Positions 55,577 to 64,000 of a stretch of 64,000 bases of DNA are shown piece by piece; position 1 is the stretch's first letter; each line of letters begins with the position of its first letter. The stretch comes from Chitinophaga flava (lineage in GTDB: Bacteria > Bacteroidota > Bacteroidia > Chitinophagales > Chitinophagaceae). A model generated the notes under the pieces. The model did no database searches, was not told where the DNA came from, and saw only the letters and a program-made list of their open reading frames with translations. The DNA lies in contig NZ_QFFJ01000002.1 in the NCBI RefSeq assembly GCF_003308995.1, positions 1,178,001 to 1,242,000 on the forward strand, given 5' to 3'. Made by a program: the position numbers and the translations under genes.

Positions 55577-58500
55577 TCAATGGGCCGGTTTGTACATGAT
55601 CTCGGCGTCGGCGTCGGGCGCTACTACGGGTTCCGGAGCAGGACGTACAAACAGATAATAAAGCACTGGTACTACAAAGAGGGTGAGTATCATGGATACA
55701 ATCAGCCCTGATGCCAGTACGCTGCCCAGCGGTGCCCATAACGGCGACTTACCAACGATCATCGGCACCACACCGATGGCAGCTGCGGCCGATGTCAGGA
55801 ATATTGGCCGCATACGGCGTTTGGCTGCACTCAGCGCGGCGGCTTTTATTGTATAGTGGTGGTCTCTTACCAGCTCATCTGCATAGTCTACCAGGATGAT
55901 ACCATTACGTACCACAATACCAATCAGACTGATGATACCCATGAAAGCGGTCATGCCCATCGGGTTGCCGGTGATATACAGGCCCAGGAAGGCGCCCAGC
56001 AGACTAAGCGGGAACGTGGCCAGGATGATCAGTGTTTTACCAAAAGTTTTGAACTGGAACAACAGCGTGAGCAGAATCAGAATAAGACTGGTGCCCAGCG
56101 CCTTGCCCATACCGGGAGCATTCTCTCCGGATGATTCGGCATCACCGCCATATTGTATGCTGATACCGGCAGGGAGCTGCAGCTTTTCGATCTGCGGCTG
56201 CGCTTTTTTCAATATCTCGGAAGCCATAATACCTTTCTGTGCTTCGGATAATACCGTGAGGGTACGGATACCATTACGGTGGGCGATCACGCCGGTATGC
56301 CAGGAAGGTGTCAGCGCTGCTACTTCTTTTAAAGGCACTTTACCACCGTATATGCTGTTGAGGTGAAGATGGCCCAGGTCGTTAAAATCCTTGCGGTTAT
56401 TGGCTTCCATACGCAGGAAGATGTCCACCGGTTTGTCGCCTTCCCATATCTGTGATACGGCAAAACCTTTAAGGCCGGCGCCGATCGTTTGGGTGATCAG
56501 CTGGTTGGGTACACCCAGTCTGGCAGCAGCGTCTTCTTTTACCTGAAGATTGATGCCCAGGTAATCATCTTCATAGTCGGATCTTACCCAGTTGGTACCT
56601 GCTGTATTGCGAAGGATCTCTTTTACCTGCTCAGCCACTTTTTTCTGATCGCTCAGGTTCTCACCAATTACCCGGACGGCCAGCGGAGAACCTTCCTGCA
56701 TACTCAACTGACGCAGACGTACATAACCGTTGGGCACAAAACCTTCGAACTTAGGCAGGTACTCTTTTACCAGTTCGTTGGTAGCGTCGCTGCCGGAGGT
56801 GGTGATAAATACCTGCGCGAAGTTCCTTCTCGGCATCTCCGGTGCATAGGTGACATTAAAACGGGGGGAGCTGGAACCTACAAAACTGGCAATGCCGGTC
56901 ACACGTTTATCTTTCTGCAACTCCTTTTCTACTAGCTTTACCACCCGTTCTGTTTCTTCGAGGGATGTGCCATTGGCCATCCATATTTCTGCATTAAACT
57001 GTTTGCTTTCGCTCAGCGGGAAAAATTCCTGCTTCACCTTACCTGCCAATACGATGGCCAGTACTACTGCACCTACCGCGATACCCACTGTAGCACGGGG
57101 ATAACGGAAGGCCAGCTCCACGCCTTTGTTGAAGGTGTCCTGCAGGAGGTCCAGCAGGCTTTTACGTTTTCTGGTGGTACTGACTTTATGTTTGAGTCCT
57201 TTTTTGATGAACACATAACAGGTATAGGGTGTAAGCAGCAATGCTACTGCCATAGAGGTGATCAGCGCTACGGCGATGGTTATCGGCAGGGCCGCGATGA
57301 AATCTTTGGAGATACCATTCATAAAGAGGGCCAGCGGTGCGAAGGCGAAAATGATGGCCAGCGTAGCCGTGAAGATAGGCAGGGAAAGCTGTTTAGCGGC
57401 CTGCCAGGCTGCCGTCCACGGTGTGATACCCTCATCCAGTTTTTCGATGTAGTTGTCCACCACCACGATCGCATTGTCTACTACCATGCCCAGCACAATG
57501 ATCAACGCTGCAAGCGTTACCTGATGCAGTTCTATACCCATGATGTTGATCAGCCCGAAGGTGATCAGGATGGAGATAGGCGCTGCCAGCGATGACACGG
57601 CGGCAACCCGGAAGGGCAGCAGGAGCATCACCACAATGATTACGGAAGCAATAGCTAGTCCAAACTCTTTCATAAAGTGACGAATACTCTCATCTACTAC
57701 TTCCGGCTGGTTAACAATTGTCTTGATTTTAATGTCTTCCGGGAAATCATGCCGGAGCGCTTCCAGCCTGTTTTCCACAAGATGACCGAATTGTACGATG
57801 TTGTTGCCGGGCTGCATTTCAATCGCCAGCATCATCACCTTGTCATCACCTATACGGATAAACGAAGATGGTTCTTCATACCGGCGTTCTATACGTGCTA
57901 CATCGCGGAGCCTCACCACAGTTCCCTGCGGGGTGGTATAGATGATCTGTGCGCCCAGGTCTTCCGCAGTTTTGTACCGGCTGTTGGTAAATACCGGGAA
58001 GGTATTGGAGCTGATGGTCATCTCACCGGAATAACCCGTGATATTCTGCACCTGCAGGGTACGGATAATAGTAGACAGGTCAAAACCATACTGCTGCATC
58101 TTCTGATCGTCGATTGTTACGTATAGTTGTTGCTTCTGGCCACCGGACCGGTTTATTTTGGATACTTCCGGAATGGTTTTGAGCCCGTCTTCTATTTTAT
58201 CCAGGTATTTTTCTATCTCGCCATAACTGCGTTGTGCGGAGGATACGGTGATGATTTGTGCGGTCACATCTCCGAAGTTGCTGTTCACCACAGGGCCTAT
58301 CACGCCTTGTGGAAGTATCTGCGGCGCGGCGCTGTTGAGGCCGTGTTGCAGGGTGCTCCAGAATTTCTTCCGGTCTTTAACGGAGGTATGTAACTCTACT
58401 GTAATGAAAACCTGCCCGTCTTTTGTTTGGGATTTGGTTTTCTCTTTATTTACTTCTTCGAAGGAAAACAGGTACTGTTCTATTTTGTTGGTCACCTGTT

Positions 58501-58696
58501 TCTCCATTTGTATTTCATCGGCGCCGGGGTAAAAAGCATATACCATGGCCACCGGCATGTCTATCTTCGGGTTTTCCGACCTGGGCATGTTCAGGAGGGA
58601 ATACAGTCCTAGCAGGAGTAACAGCACCACCACTACGATGGTCACCTGTTTGTACTGCATGGCTGCTTCTATGAAACTGATTTTTCTCTTTTTCAT
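55577..58696 (-). CDS. RND multidrug/solvent efflux permease (HAE1/AcrB-like)
   Basis: 1039 residues, the duplicated RND layout. Helix 1 lies at about 18-36, the large periplasmic domains at about 45-330 and 560-860. The helix-4 motif LGMVVDNAIVVVDNYIEKLD near 400 carries the charged residue of the proton relay; this is the VVDNA type of drug pumps rather than the metal type. It lies between its adaptor (58728) and its TolC channel (54241). Substrate unknown; the neighbouring AraC regulator may report it. Confidence 0.92.
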   Translation of the reverse strand: MKKRKISFIEAAMQYKQVTIVVVVLLLLLGLYSLLNMPRSENPKIDMPVAMVYAFYPGADEIQMEKQVTNKIEQYLFSFEEVNKEKTKSQTKDGQVFITVELHTSVKDRKKFWSTLQHGLNSAAPQILPQGVIGPVVNSNFGDVTAQIITVSSAQRSYGEIEKYLDKIEDGLKTIPEVSKINRSGGQKQQLYVTIDDQKMQQYGFDLSTIIRTLQVQNITGYSGEMTISSNTFPVFTNSRYKTAEDLGAQIIYTTPQGTVVRLRDVARIERRYEEPSSFIRIGDDKVMMLAIEMQPGNNIVQFGHLVENRLEALRHDFPEDIKIKTIVNQPEVVDESIRHFMKEFGLAIASVIIVVMLLLPFRVAAVSSLAAPISILITFGLINIMGIELHQVTLAALIIVLGMVVDNAIVVVDNYIEKLDEGITPWTAAWQAAKQLSLPIFTATLAIIFAFAPLALFMNGISKDFIAALPITIAVALITSMAVALLLTPYTCYVFIKKGLKHKVSTTRKRKSLLDLLQDTFNKGVELAFRYPRATVGIAVGAVVLAIVLAGKVKQEFFPLSESKQFNAEIWMANGTSLEETERVVKLVEKELQKDKRVTGIASFVGSSSPRFNVTYAPEMPRRNFAQVFITTSGSDATNELVKEYLPKFEGFVPNGYVRLRQLSMQEGSPLAVRVIGENLSDQKKVAEQVKEILRNTAGTNWVRSDYEDDYLGINLQVKEDAAARLGVPNQLITQTIGAGLKGFAVSQIWEGDKPVDIFLRMEANNRKDFNDLGHLHLNSIYGGKVPLKEVAALTPSWHTGVIAHRNGIRTLTVLSEAQKGIMASEILKKAQPQIEKLQLPAGISIQYGGDAESSGENAPGMGKALGTSLILILLTLLFQFKTFGKTLIILATFPLSLLGAFLGLYITGNPMGMTAFMGIISLIGIVVRNGIILVDYADELVRDHHYTIKAAALSAAKRRMRPIFLTSAAAAIGVVPMIVGKSPLWAPLGSVLASGLIVSMILTLFVVPVLYYLFVRPAPEPVVAPDADAEIMYKPAH

Positions 58697-58727
58697 TCTT
58701 CCGGATTGTCACACTGATTAATTGTTG

Positions 58728-59756
58728 TTACAGGCTGATGGAGGCGCCGTCTTTGAGGTTGGAAAGGCCGGTGGTGATCACCTGTTCGCCGCCTTGCAGT
58801 CCTGTTGTTACCACCACTTCATTTTTGCCGGTAAGGGCTCCTACAGTGATGCGTTTGCGGATGGCTTTATGTTGTGCGTCGGCGATAAATACATAAGTGA
58901 TATCATCTGCATCTCTTACCACGGCAGTAGCGGGTACCGTAAGGCTGCTCATGCTTTTACCGGTGTTGATGCTGATGTTGGCCAGCATGCCGGGCAACAG
59001 GATCCCATTGCTGTTGGGGATTTTTATTTTGATGTTATAAGTCCTCGATACAGCATCGGCCTGAGGGTTGATGATGGTGATTTTACCACTCACGCTGTCC
59101 TGCAGCGTAGGGATGTATACGTTAGCGATCGTACCCTGTTTGAAGGAACCCACTTCACTTTCCGGTATGGCTGCTTTGGCATACACCATGTCTGTTTTTA
59201 CGATGGTAAAAGCAGGTACGCCGGGAGCTGCGGCACTGCCTCTTTCTATTTTTCTGGCAGCGATGATGCCGGAGATAGGGGAGTAGAGCTTGCTGTCGGC
59301 AATATGTTTGGCGCTGATCTGTTTGTTTGCCTTAGCTTGTGCGACTTTGGTCCGGATATCAATATAATCTTTGGCAGGCAGACTGCCTTTCTGATAAAGT
59401 TCGTTTAGCCGGTTGTACATGTCTTCTGCCTGTTCCAGGCCAGCAGTGGCTATTGCGAGCGCATTACTGTATTCGGTTGCATCGATGGCTGCCAGCAGCT
59501 GTCCTTGTTTTACGGTCTGACCTTCTTCTGCCAGAATACTGTTCACCACACCCGGCACTGCAAAGCCAATATCAGCGGTATTGTCCGGCTCTATGGTACC
59601 GGAGTAGCTGAATTCCCGGGGGATATCACTGGTACTGACTTTAAATACGTTCACTTTAACCGGTGCCTGCTGCTCCTGTTGTACTGCCTTGTTGCCGCAA
59701 CCTGCCAGCATTGCTGCCATGATGAAGAAAGAAACTGGTTTGTACGTCATCGACAT
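58728..59756 (-). CDS. RND efflux periplasmic adaptor, lipoprotein
   Basis: 342 residues. The signal ends in Cys20 (FIMAAMLAGCGNKA). It has the MFP domain order: barrel-sandwich hybrid halves, a helical hairpin (about 85-130, LAIATAGLEQAEDMYNRLNE), a beta-barrel domain (GTIANVYIPTLQDSVSGKIT) and a membrane-proximal domain. It is the first gene of the operon adaptor-RND-TolC-TetR. The 37-base AraC-type box at 59834 lies about 80 bases upstream of its start. Confidence 0.9.
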   Translation of the reverse strand: MSMTYKPVSFFIMAAMLAGCGNKAVQQEQQAPVKVNVFKVSTSDIPREFSYSGTIEPDNTADIGFAVPGVVNSILAEEGQTVKQGQLLAAIDATEYSNALAIATAGLEQAEDMYNRLNELYQKGSLPAKDYIDIRTKVAQAKANKQISAKHIADSKLYSPISGIIAARKIERGSAAAPGVPAFTIVKTDMVYAKAAIPESEVGSFKQGTIANVYIPTLQDSVSGKITIINPQADAVSRTYNIKIKIPNSNGILLPGMLANISINTGKSMSSLTVPATAVVRDADDITYVFIADAQHKAIRKRITVGALTGKNEVVVTTGLQGGEQVITTGLSNLKDGASISL

Positions 59757-59833
59757 AAACTGATTTTATTACTATGATTGAATACGGGAATTTTTTCCCT
59801 GGCAAAATTACTGGCGGTATGGCCGCAGGAAAA

Positions 59834-59870
59834 GGTTGATAAATCGGGGAATCTGGTCAGAAAGTCGGTT
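59834..59870 (-). promoter_or_regulatory. AraC-type box at the RND efflux operon promoter
   Basis: 37 bases nearly identical to 60968-61004. On the minus strand: AACCGACTTTCTGACCAG, then ATTCCCCGATTTATCAACC; half-sites ACCGACTT and CCCGATTT start 21 bases apart (two helical turns), the spacing of AraC-family direct repeats. The downstream end, AACCTTT, probably overlaps the -7 region. Confidence 0.65.
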
Positions 59871-59908
59871 TGTTGTGGTATTATTACGGTAAAGACTATA
59901 CGAAAATT

Positions 59909-59942
59909 AGGCCCGAGCAGGAATGCTCAGGCCTGTTTTTTA
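59909..59942. terminator. Terminator downstream of the araC-family gene
   Basis: An imperfect 11-bp stem (AGGCCCGAGCA and TGCTCAGGCCT, one mismatch) with a GGAA loop. A T run follows on the plus strand and a weaker one on the minus strand. It stands between the end of the AraC gene and the efflux promoter. Confidence 0.55.
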
Positions 59943-59994
59943 AAACCTACAACTGTTACACTGTTAGTAACAAGAAATTTTCAGGGGAAAACGA

Positions 59995-60903
59995 TCAGTG
60001 CCCCAGCGTCCTGAAGGCACGCGGCGAATAACCGGTATGTCGTTTGAAAAATTTGCCAAAGAAAGACTGATCACTGAAGTGCAGGGTTTCTGCTATCTCT
60101 GCAATACTGAGTCTCGGATTGTCGAGCAACAATTTGGCTTCCAGCACTACATAATCGTCGATGATTTCGCCGGCATTTTTGCCGGTGATCTCTTTAACAG
60201 TTTCTGTCAGGTATTTGGCGGTTACAAACAGTTGCTCTGCATACTGTTTTAAATTGCGCTGATGTCTGAACTGTACCTGTACCAGATTGGTGAAACTGAT
60301 CACCAGGCTTTCTTTTCTGGAGATATTCGGGTTTTTCAGCTGTGTGTACCGATAACTCAGTGCGGCCAGTTCGTACAGGAACAGCAGAAAGGTATGCTGC
60401 AGTTTTTCCCGCGCAAAGGGTAGTTGTTGTTTCAGTTCTTCCATGCGGGCCTCCAGGTGCCGGAAATGTGTCCGCAGGATGTTGGCATCGGTAACGGAAA
60501 GTTTCCAGTGAGGGGAATATTTGGAAGTGAAATAATCATACAGCTCCATTTTGTTGGCCGGTAAACCTATTTCCACCAGGAAGTCGAGTGTGAAGTTAAG
60601 GCCGGAGCCTATACATCCCTCTCCCGTACTAATGGACTTTTTCATGGTATGAGGAGCAATCAGCAGCAGATCGTTGGGTTCCAGTGTGTATACTTCCCGG
60701 TCCAGAGAGCCTTTCATTGTCCCTTGATGGATCAGCAGGATACTGGTGAAGTCTGACCTGAAATTAAATTCTATTTTGTTGTAATCCGACATTTTTACGT
60801 CAGTGGTTACATAGAGTCCAATGCCCAGTACATCATCAAATCCATTGCTGCGCATGAATTCAGCCTGTTTGATAATCGCTCTGTGCTCTTTCCTGTGTGC
60901 CAT
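59995..60903 (-). CDS. AraC-family transcriptional regulator
   Basis: 302 residues. An N-terminal effector domain (about 1-190) precedes two HTH motifs at the C-terminus (about 205-300: LKQYAEQLFVTAKYLTETVK and IAEIAETLHFSDQSFFGKFF, then HTGYSPRAFR). It probably controls itself and the neighbouring RND efflux operon, because the same 37-base direct-repeat element precedes both. The effector is unknown. Confidence 0.9.
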   Translation of the reverse strand: MAHRKEHRAIIKQAEFMRSNGFDDVLGIGLYVTTDVKMSDYNKIEFNFRSDFTSILLIHQGTMKGSLDREVYTLEPNDLLLIAPHTMKKSISTGEGCIGSGLNFTLDFLVEIGLPANKMELYDYFTSKYSPHWKLSVTDANILRTHFRHLEARMEELKQQLPFAREKLQHTFLLFLYELAALSYRYTQLKNPNISRKESLVISFTNLVQVQFRHQRNLKQYAEQLFVTAKYLTETVKEITGKNAGEIIDDYVVLEAKLLLDNPRLSIAEIAETLHFSDQSFFGKFFKRHTGYSPRAFRTLGH

Positions 60904-60967
60904 ACGTTAATCGGGTTGCTGTTTCTCCGGACGATGCGAAGTTCTGCCGATCTGTTTTGTTATCAAA

Positions 60968-61004
60968 GGTTAATAAGTCGGTAATGTTGGTCAGAAAGTC
61001 GGTT
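60968..61004 (-). promoter_or_regulatory. AraC-type box at the araC-family gene
   Basis: On the minus strand AACCGACTTTCTGACCAACA, then TTACCGACTTATTAACC: two ACCGACTT half-sites 21 bases apart, 65 bases before the start codon and followed by AACCTTTG, a -7-like sequence. It matches 59834-59870 in sequence, length and orientation. Confidence 0.65.
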
Positions 61005-61012
61005 AGGTCCGG

Positions 61013-61061
61013 GCCAAAAAAATCGCTCCTGCAATCTACTTTAAAAAAGATTACAGGAGCG
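61013..61061 (-). terminator. Intrinsic terminator of the amide hydrolase gene
   Basis: A 13-position stem with one mismatch (CGCTCCTGCAATC at 61024-61036, GATTACAGGAGCG at 61049-61061); on the minus strand it is followed by ATTTTTTT. It lies 22 bases after the stop of the gene at 61084. Confidence 0.8.
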
Positions 61062-61083
61062 TATGGGGAAAGGGGGAGATCTT

Positions 61084-62163
61084 TTAGTTTTGTACGAGTT
61101 CCTCAGGAGCGTCCATCGGAAAAGTCAGTACTTTATTGGTGTTCACGTATTTCATCAGATCTATCACATGCGGAGTTCTGTTGTAGAACGTATGAAAATA
61201 AAACCGTTTGTTTTTCAGGTCGCTTGCACTGGTCCATAGTGTATATTCATTGTTTCTTGGTAGGGAAGCGTTTCTGATCACTCCTTTGGGGATATCAAAA
61301 GAATTAAGAATATGAAAAGCCTGGGTAACAGCCTCGTAAGCGTTGAGGCTAGGCTCCATGCTTTGTGTATAGGCTACCGCACGGATAAAACGGGAAGGAG
61401 CGGTAAAATCACCTGGTAGTCCCATCAATCCGCTGCTGTTGCCCATATTTTGGCCGTCTCCTGTCATCTTCACAAGCGATGCATTGGTTGGTTTCAGATT
61501 TACGTAGTTACGCAGATTGGTCATATGCCAGTCGAAAGTGGGGGAATTGGTCAGTACACCCAACGGGTTATTATAGGTATAGAGTTTACCGCCTACACAT
61601 TCGATTACCAGCGATTTACCTTGGGCATCATGCACCTTGTAATGTAGTGGGAAAGGAATACCCCCGTTGATATATAAGGGGATGCCTTTGTTGATCAGGA
61701 TACCGCTGTCCACCGCTTTTTTTACTTCATCTACGGTTGTAAAACTGGATAACAGCCAGGCAGATACGTCGGTTGCACTGATGGACTTACCTATTTTTTT
61801 TGCCGGAACATCCATGTAACCGGCATAACCTGTGAAGTAGAACAACCCTACTGACAGTCCTTTTTCGTTCATGCCTTCGGCAAGAGCATCTTTACCGAGG
61901 GCATTGATGCCTACCATGGCGTATTTTGTTTTCCAGGACAATCCTTTATTGCCACCATCGGGGCTTACTGCATTAAAAGGGTAGTTGCGGGGGAAAATAA
62001 TGACCTGTGATTCCAGGTCAACAGAATATTCCATGGTGCGGGCGCATACAAAGGCACCGTCTCCGGCTTTCAGAAAAATTCCGGTACAGGCATTAACGTG
62101 AGAACAAAATAATACCTGTGTCAGGAATAGTAAGGTTAGGGGGATAATGAATCTGATCTTCAT
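61084..62163 (-). CDS. Linear amide C-N hydrolase of the choloylglycine hydrolase (Ntn) family
   Basis: 359 residues. A signal peptide (to about residue 25, HVNA) is cut so that Cys26 becomes the N-terminal nucleophile (CTGIFLKAGDG). Arg42 (CARTMEYS) follows 16 residues later as in bile salt hydrolases, but the residue at the usual Asp position is Glu45. Asn in TNSPTFDWHM and Arg in PSRFIRAV complete the pattern. It should cleave an N-acyl amide (penicillin V, bile amide or acyl-homoserine lactone are known substrates of relatives); the Glu suggests a non-bile substrate. The ATG at 62163 follows the signal directly. Confidence 0.88.
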   Translation of the reverse strand: MKIRFIIPLTLLFLTQVLFCSHVNACTGIFLKAGDGAFVCARTMEYSVDLESQVIIFPRNYPFNAVSPDGGNKGLSWKTKYAMVGINALGKDALAEGMNEKGLSVGLFYFTGYAGYMDVPAKKIGKSISATDVSAWLLSSFTTVDEVKKAVDSGILINKGIPLYINGGIPFPLHYKVHDAQGKSLVIECVGGKLYTYNNPLGVLTNSPTFDWHMTNLRNYVNLKPTNASLVKMTGDGQNMGNSSGLMGLPGDFTAPSRFIRAVAYTQSMEPSLNAYEAVTQAFHILNSFDIPKGVIRNASLPRNNEYTLWTSASDLKNKRFYFHTFYNRTPHVIDLMKYVNTNKVLTFPMDAPEELVQN

Positions 62164-62305
62164 AAAAAGAAGTTGTGGGGTGATAAAAACTGAAATAAAA
62201 ACAAGGATTAACAAGGTTTGTTTAAAAGATTTCAGCGCCGGATAAATCTGAAAATTATGTAAGGATTTCCTGTAAATTATATAACGATTTTTTCAAATTG
62301 CTGTT

Positions 62306-62313
62306 TACTTTTG
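62306..62313 (+). promoter_or_regulatory. Putative -7 box of the PepSY gene
   Basis: TACTTTTG matches TAnnTTTG, 68 bases before the start codon chosen at 62381; no good -33 TTG at the usual distance was seen. Confidence 0.35.
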
Positions 62314-62380
62314 GCGCCATGCGAACGAAACCCGGCGGCTGCCGGCGTTGATGCTGACTATTTTTATCAACCTGTATTTT

Positions 62381-63169
62381 ATGGCGAAAAGCAAACACTA
62401 TTACATCCGGAAGTCACACCGTTACCTGGGGCTGTTGCTGGGCATACAATTCCTGTTCTGGACCATCGGCGGACTGTATTTCAGCTGGAGCAATATGGAC
62501 GATGTACATGGTGACTTCCAGAAAAAAGCGGAGCCGCTGCTGTCGGGCAACCTGCAGCTGGTATCCCCTTCCGTGGCGCTGGATAATATCCGGAAGATCC
62601 ACCAGGCCGACTCCTTTGCGGCCGTGCAACTGATACAGATCCTGGGAAAACCGGTATATCAGGTGAAGGGCCGGCATATGGTGCATGAACATGAAGGACA
62701 TACCAACAGGGCTGCCTACACTACCTACCTGGCTGATGCCACCACCGGTCAGCTCCGGCCGGCATTAAGCCGGGAAGAAGCCATCGCAGTGGCCAGCAGC
62801 CGGTTTAACGGAACACCTGCAGTTAAATCTGTGGAGTATCTGACATCCACCCACAGCCACCACGAATACAGGGAAAGCCCGCTGCCGGCATATGCTGTTA
62901 CTTTTGAACATCCCTCCGCCACCACCGTATACGTAGCCACCGACCTGGGTACCGTGCAGAAATTCCGTAATAACAAATGGAGGGCCTTCGACTTCCTGTG
63001 GATGCTCCATACCATGGACTATCAGGGAAGGGATAATTTCGGTAACCTCCTGCTGCGTGCTTTTTCTATACTGGGACTGATAACTGTTGTATCCGGATTC
63101 CTGTTATGGGGTATCAGCACCAGCCTTTTTAAGAAAAGGAAAAAAATAGCTAAAAGAGCACTGGTATAA
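62381..63169 (+). CDS. PepSY-domain membrane protein
   Basis: 262 residues. A leading helix (about 14-35, YLGLLLGIQFLFWTIGGLYF), a periplasmic domain with PepSY-like strands (ALSREEAIAVASSRFNGTPA, about 130-150) and a His-rich stretch GRHMVHEHEGHT and THSHHEYRES (about 97-170), and a closing helix (about 225-245) then a basic tail (KKRKKIAKRA). The His clusters suggest metal binding, perhaps linked to iron or copper uptake like other PepSY-TM proteins. The ATG at 62381 (MAKSKHYYIRK) is preferred over one at 62351. Confidence 0.78.
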   Translation: MAKSKHYYIRKSHRYLGLLLGIQFLFWTIGGLYFSWSNMDDVHGDFQKKAEPLLSGNLQLVSPSVALDNIRKIHQADSFAAVQLIQILGKPVYQVKGRHMVHEHEGHTNRAAYTTYLADATTGQLRPALSREEAIAVASSRFNGTPAVKSVEYLTSTHSHHEYRESPLPAYAVTFEHPSATTVYVATDLGTVQKFRNNKWRAFDFLWMLHTMDYQGRDNFGNLLLRAFSILGLITVVSGFLLWGISTSLFKKRKKIAKRALV

Positions 63170-63180
63170 GCTAAAACGAA

Positions 63181-63212
63181 AAAGGCTGCTTCCTGTTGTG
63201 GAAGCAGCCTTT
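63181..63212. terminator. Bidirectional terminator between convergent genes
   Basis: A perfect 13-bp stem (AAAGGCTGCTTCC and its complement) with a 6-base loop; the T tract is only three bases long. Confidence 0.65.
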
Positions 63213-63228
63213 GCAAAGACAGTTTAAT

Positions 63229-63933
63229 TTATTTCAAATCTGCGGTCATATTAAAAGAGAGTACGCTTTTAAATGAGTAGGAGCCATCTGACGCGGTTAC
63301 ATTGACGTTACAGAGTGTGGCGATCAATTTACCATCAACCACATTCACAATGAGTTTGGTGTAGTCTCTTACTCCCCATAACAGATTACGCGCTACCAGC
63401 CGGATACCTACGTCGTTGATGAATTCCGGAGAGTATTTAACGGTATAGATGCCGGAAACCGGCACCCTGCGGAAAGTAAGTGTCAGATCTGCCCCACTGG
63501 CATTGCCGGTAAAACTGTATTGTTTATCATAGCTGACGAAATAGAATGAGAATTTCCCCAATCCATCTAACGTAATGGTATTGGGTTGAGTGCTACAAGG
63601 CGCCTCTATGTTGTTGATAACAATGGAGTCGGAGGAAACGGTATAAATACAACCCTCTGTAGTGGCTACGTCTACCGTATAAACGCCTGCAGCGTCGCCC
63701 GTTACGTTTGGAATACTGACTTGTTGCCCGTTGGCTGCAAATTTATTGGGTCCATACCAATAGCAGGCGCTGATATCGTCTACGCCCGAAACGGACAATT
63801 GTAGCTCTTCGCCGGCTTTCAGACCCTGGTTGAAGGTGATTTTCGGATTGGCCTGCTGGTTGCATGGATTTTTTTTGACACAACCCATTAGCCATAAAGC
63901 CGGGATGATAAATAGTATAAGGTGGTATCTCAT
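63229..63933 (-). CDS. Lipoprotein with an Ig-like/PKD-type region
   Basis: 234 residues. The signal ends in Cys18 (LWLMGCVKKN). The N-terminal half (about 30-110) has an Ig-like beta pattern with Cys, Trp and GPNKFAANGQQVSIPNVTGD, the sequence pattern of gliding/T9SS-associated Ig repeats. The rest is beta-rich and of unknown family. Probably surface-exposed; the following gene on the same strand may be an outer membrane protein. Confidence 0.7.
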   Translation of the reverse strand: MRYHLILFIIPALWLMGCVKKNPCNQQANPKITFNQGLKAGEELQLSVSGVDDISACYWYGPNKFAANGQQVSIPNVTGDAAGVYTVDVATTEGCIYTVSSDSIVINNIEAPCSTQPNTITLDGLGKFSFYFVSYDKQYSFTGNASGADLTLTFRRVPVSGIYTVKYSPEFINDVGIRLVARNLLWGVRDYTKLIVNVVDGKLIATLCNVNVTASDGSYSFKSVLSFNMTADLK

Positions 63934-63946
63934 GTTTTATTGGTTG

Positions 63947-64000
63947 TTAATGGTTGAATCTGCCGCCGAAGATGAATCCGGCGGTTATCTGCAGGTAAGC
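63947..64000 (-). CDS. C-terminal end of an outer membrane protein-like gene (partial)
   Basis: A minus-strand frame running in from the right edge to TAA at 63947-63949, with 17 codons visible: AYLQITAGFIFGGRFNH. Alternating hydrophobic residues and a Gly/aromatic end resemble a final beta strand such as that of PorP/SprF-type proteins. Only this piece is in the window, so the assignment is tentative. Confidence 0.45.
   Translation of the reverse strand, partial: AYLQITAGFIFGGRFNH

Overview
The window looks like a chromosomal segment of a Bacteroidota bacterium close to Chitinophaga (family Chitinophagaceae). The evidence is two SusC/SusD pairs with FecR anti-sigma and ECF sigma genes, many lipoproteins with a Cys right after the signal peptide, LytS/LytTR signalling, an exact TAnnTTTG promoter -7 box, a lipoprotein-type (clade II) NosZ, and a possible PorP/SprF-like C-terminus at the right edge. 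No rRNA, tRNA, insertion sequence or CRISPR array was seen. Base composition is fairly even, except for AT-richer islands around 37.3-38.4 kb, 44.5-45.8 kb and 51.8-53.6 kb that look accessory.

Layout. 0-5.8 kb: three serine hydrolases of the beta-lactamase fold, two of them an old tandem duplication that also carried the first codons of the neighbouring LytS-type histidine kinase, followed by that kinase and its LytTR regulator. 5.7-11.7 kb: an ECF42-type sigma factor with its YCII/DGPF partner, a DUF389 membrane protein, a Tat-exported sugar isomerase-like protein, a DegT aminotransferase and a VOC protein. 11.8-19.6 kb: ECF sigma factor, divergent from FecR-SusC-SusD-TlpA. 19.7-29.1 kb: a nitrous oxide respiration cluster (heme-copper-like membrane protein; lipoprotein cytochrome c, NosZ, membrane protein, NosL, NosD, NosF, NosY; flavodoxin; Rrf2 regulator with a 6-pyruvoyl-tetrahydropterin synthase homologue). 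Five copies of an 18-base near-palindrome sit in front of four of its transcription units. 29.2-37.2 kb: a second FecR-SusC-SusD system ending in a secreted zincin, with a divergent sigma factor. 37.3-38.9 kb: two small HTH proteins, then about 900 bases with only small ORFs and repeats. 39-44.5 kb: YfhO, then an MFS pump and SDR controlled by a TetR protein with three matching operators. 44.5-51.6 kb: duplicated unknown genes and a CusCBA-type metal efflux operon with a DUF190 PII-like gene inside. 51.8-53.6 kb: a three-gene HipB-HipS-HipT kinase toxin system with three evenly spaced operators. 53.6-60.9 kb: a MexAB/OprM-type efflux operon with TetR and AraC regulators, the AraC gene and the efflux operon sharing a 37-base direct-repeat element. 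61-64 kb: an Ntn-type amide hydrolase, a PepSY protein, an Ig-like lipoprotein and the tail of a further gene.

The most interesting signals are the Rrf2-type box regulon, which links nos genes to a heme-copper-like protein and a pterin enzyme; the hipBST-like operon; two independent tandem duplications that each left a fossil piece of the neighbouring gene; the AraC box pair; the element shared by both fecR promoters; and a 74-base direct repeat encoding related small peptides at 38.5 kb. All functional statements rest on motifs read by eye; no database search was run.
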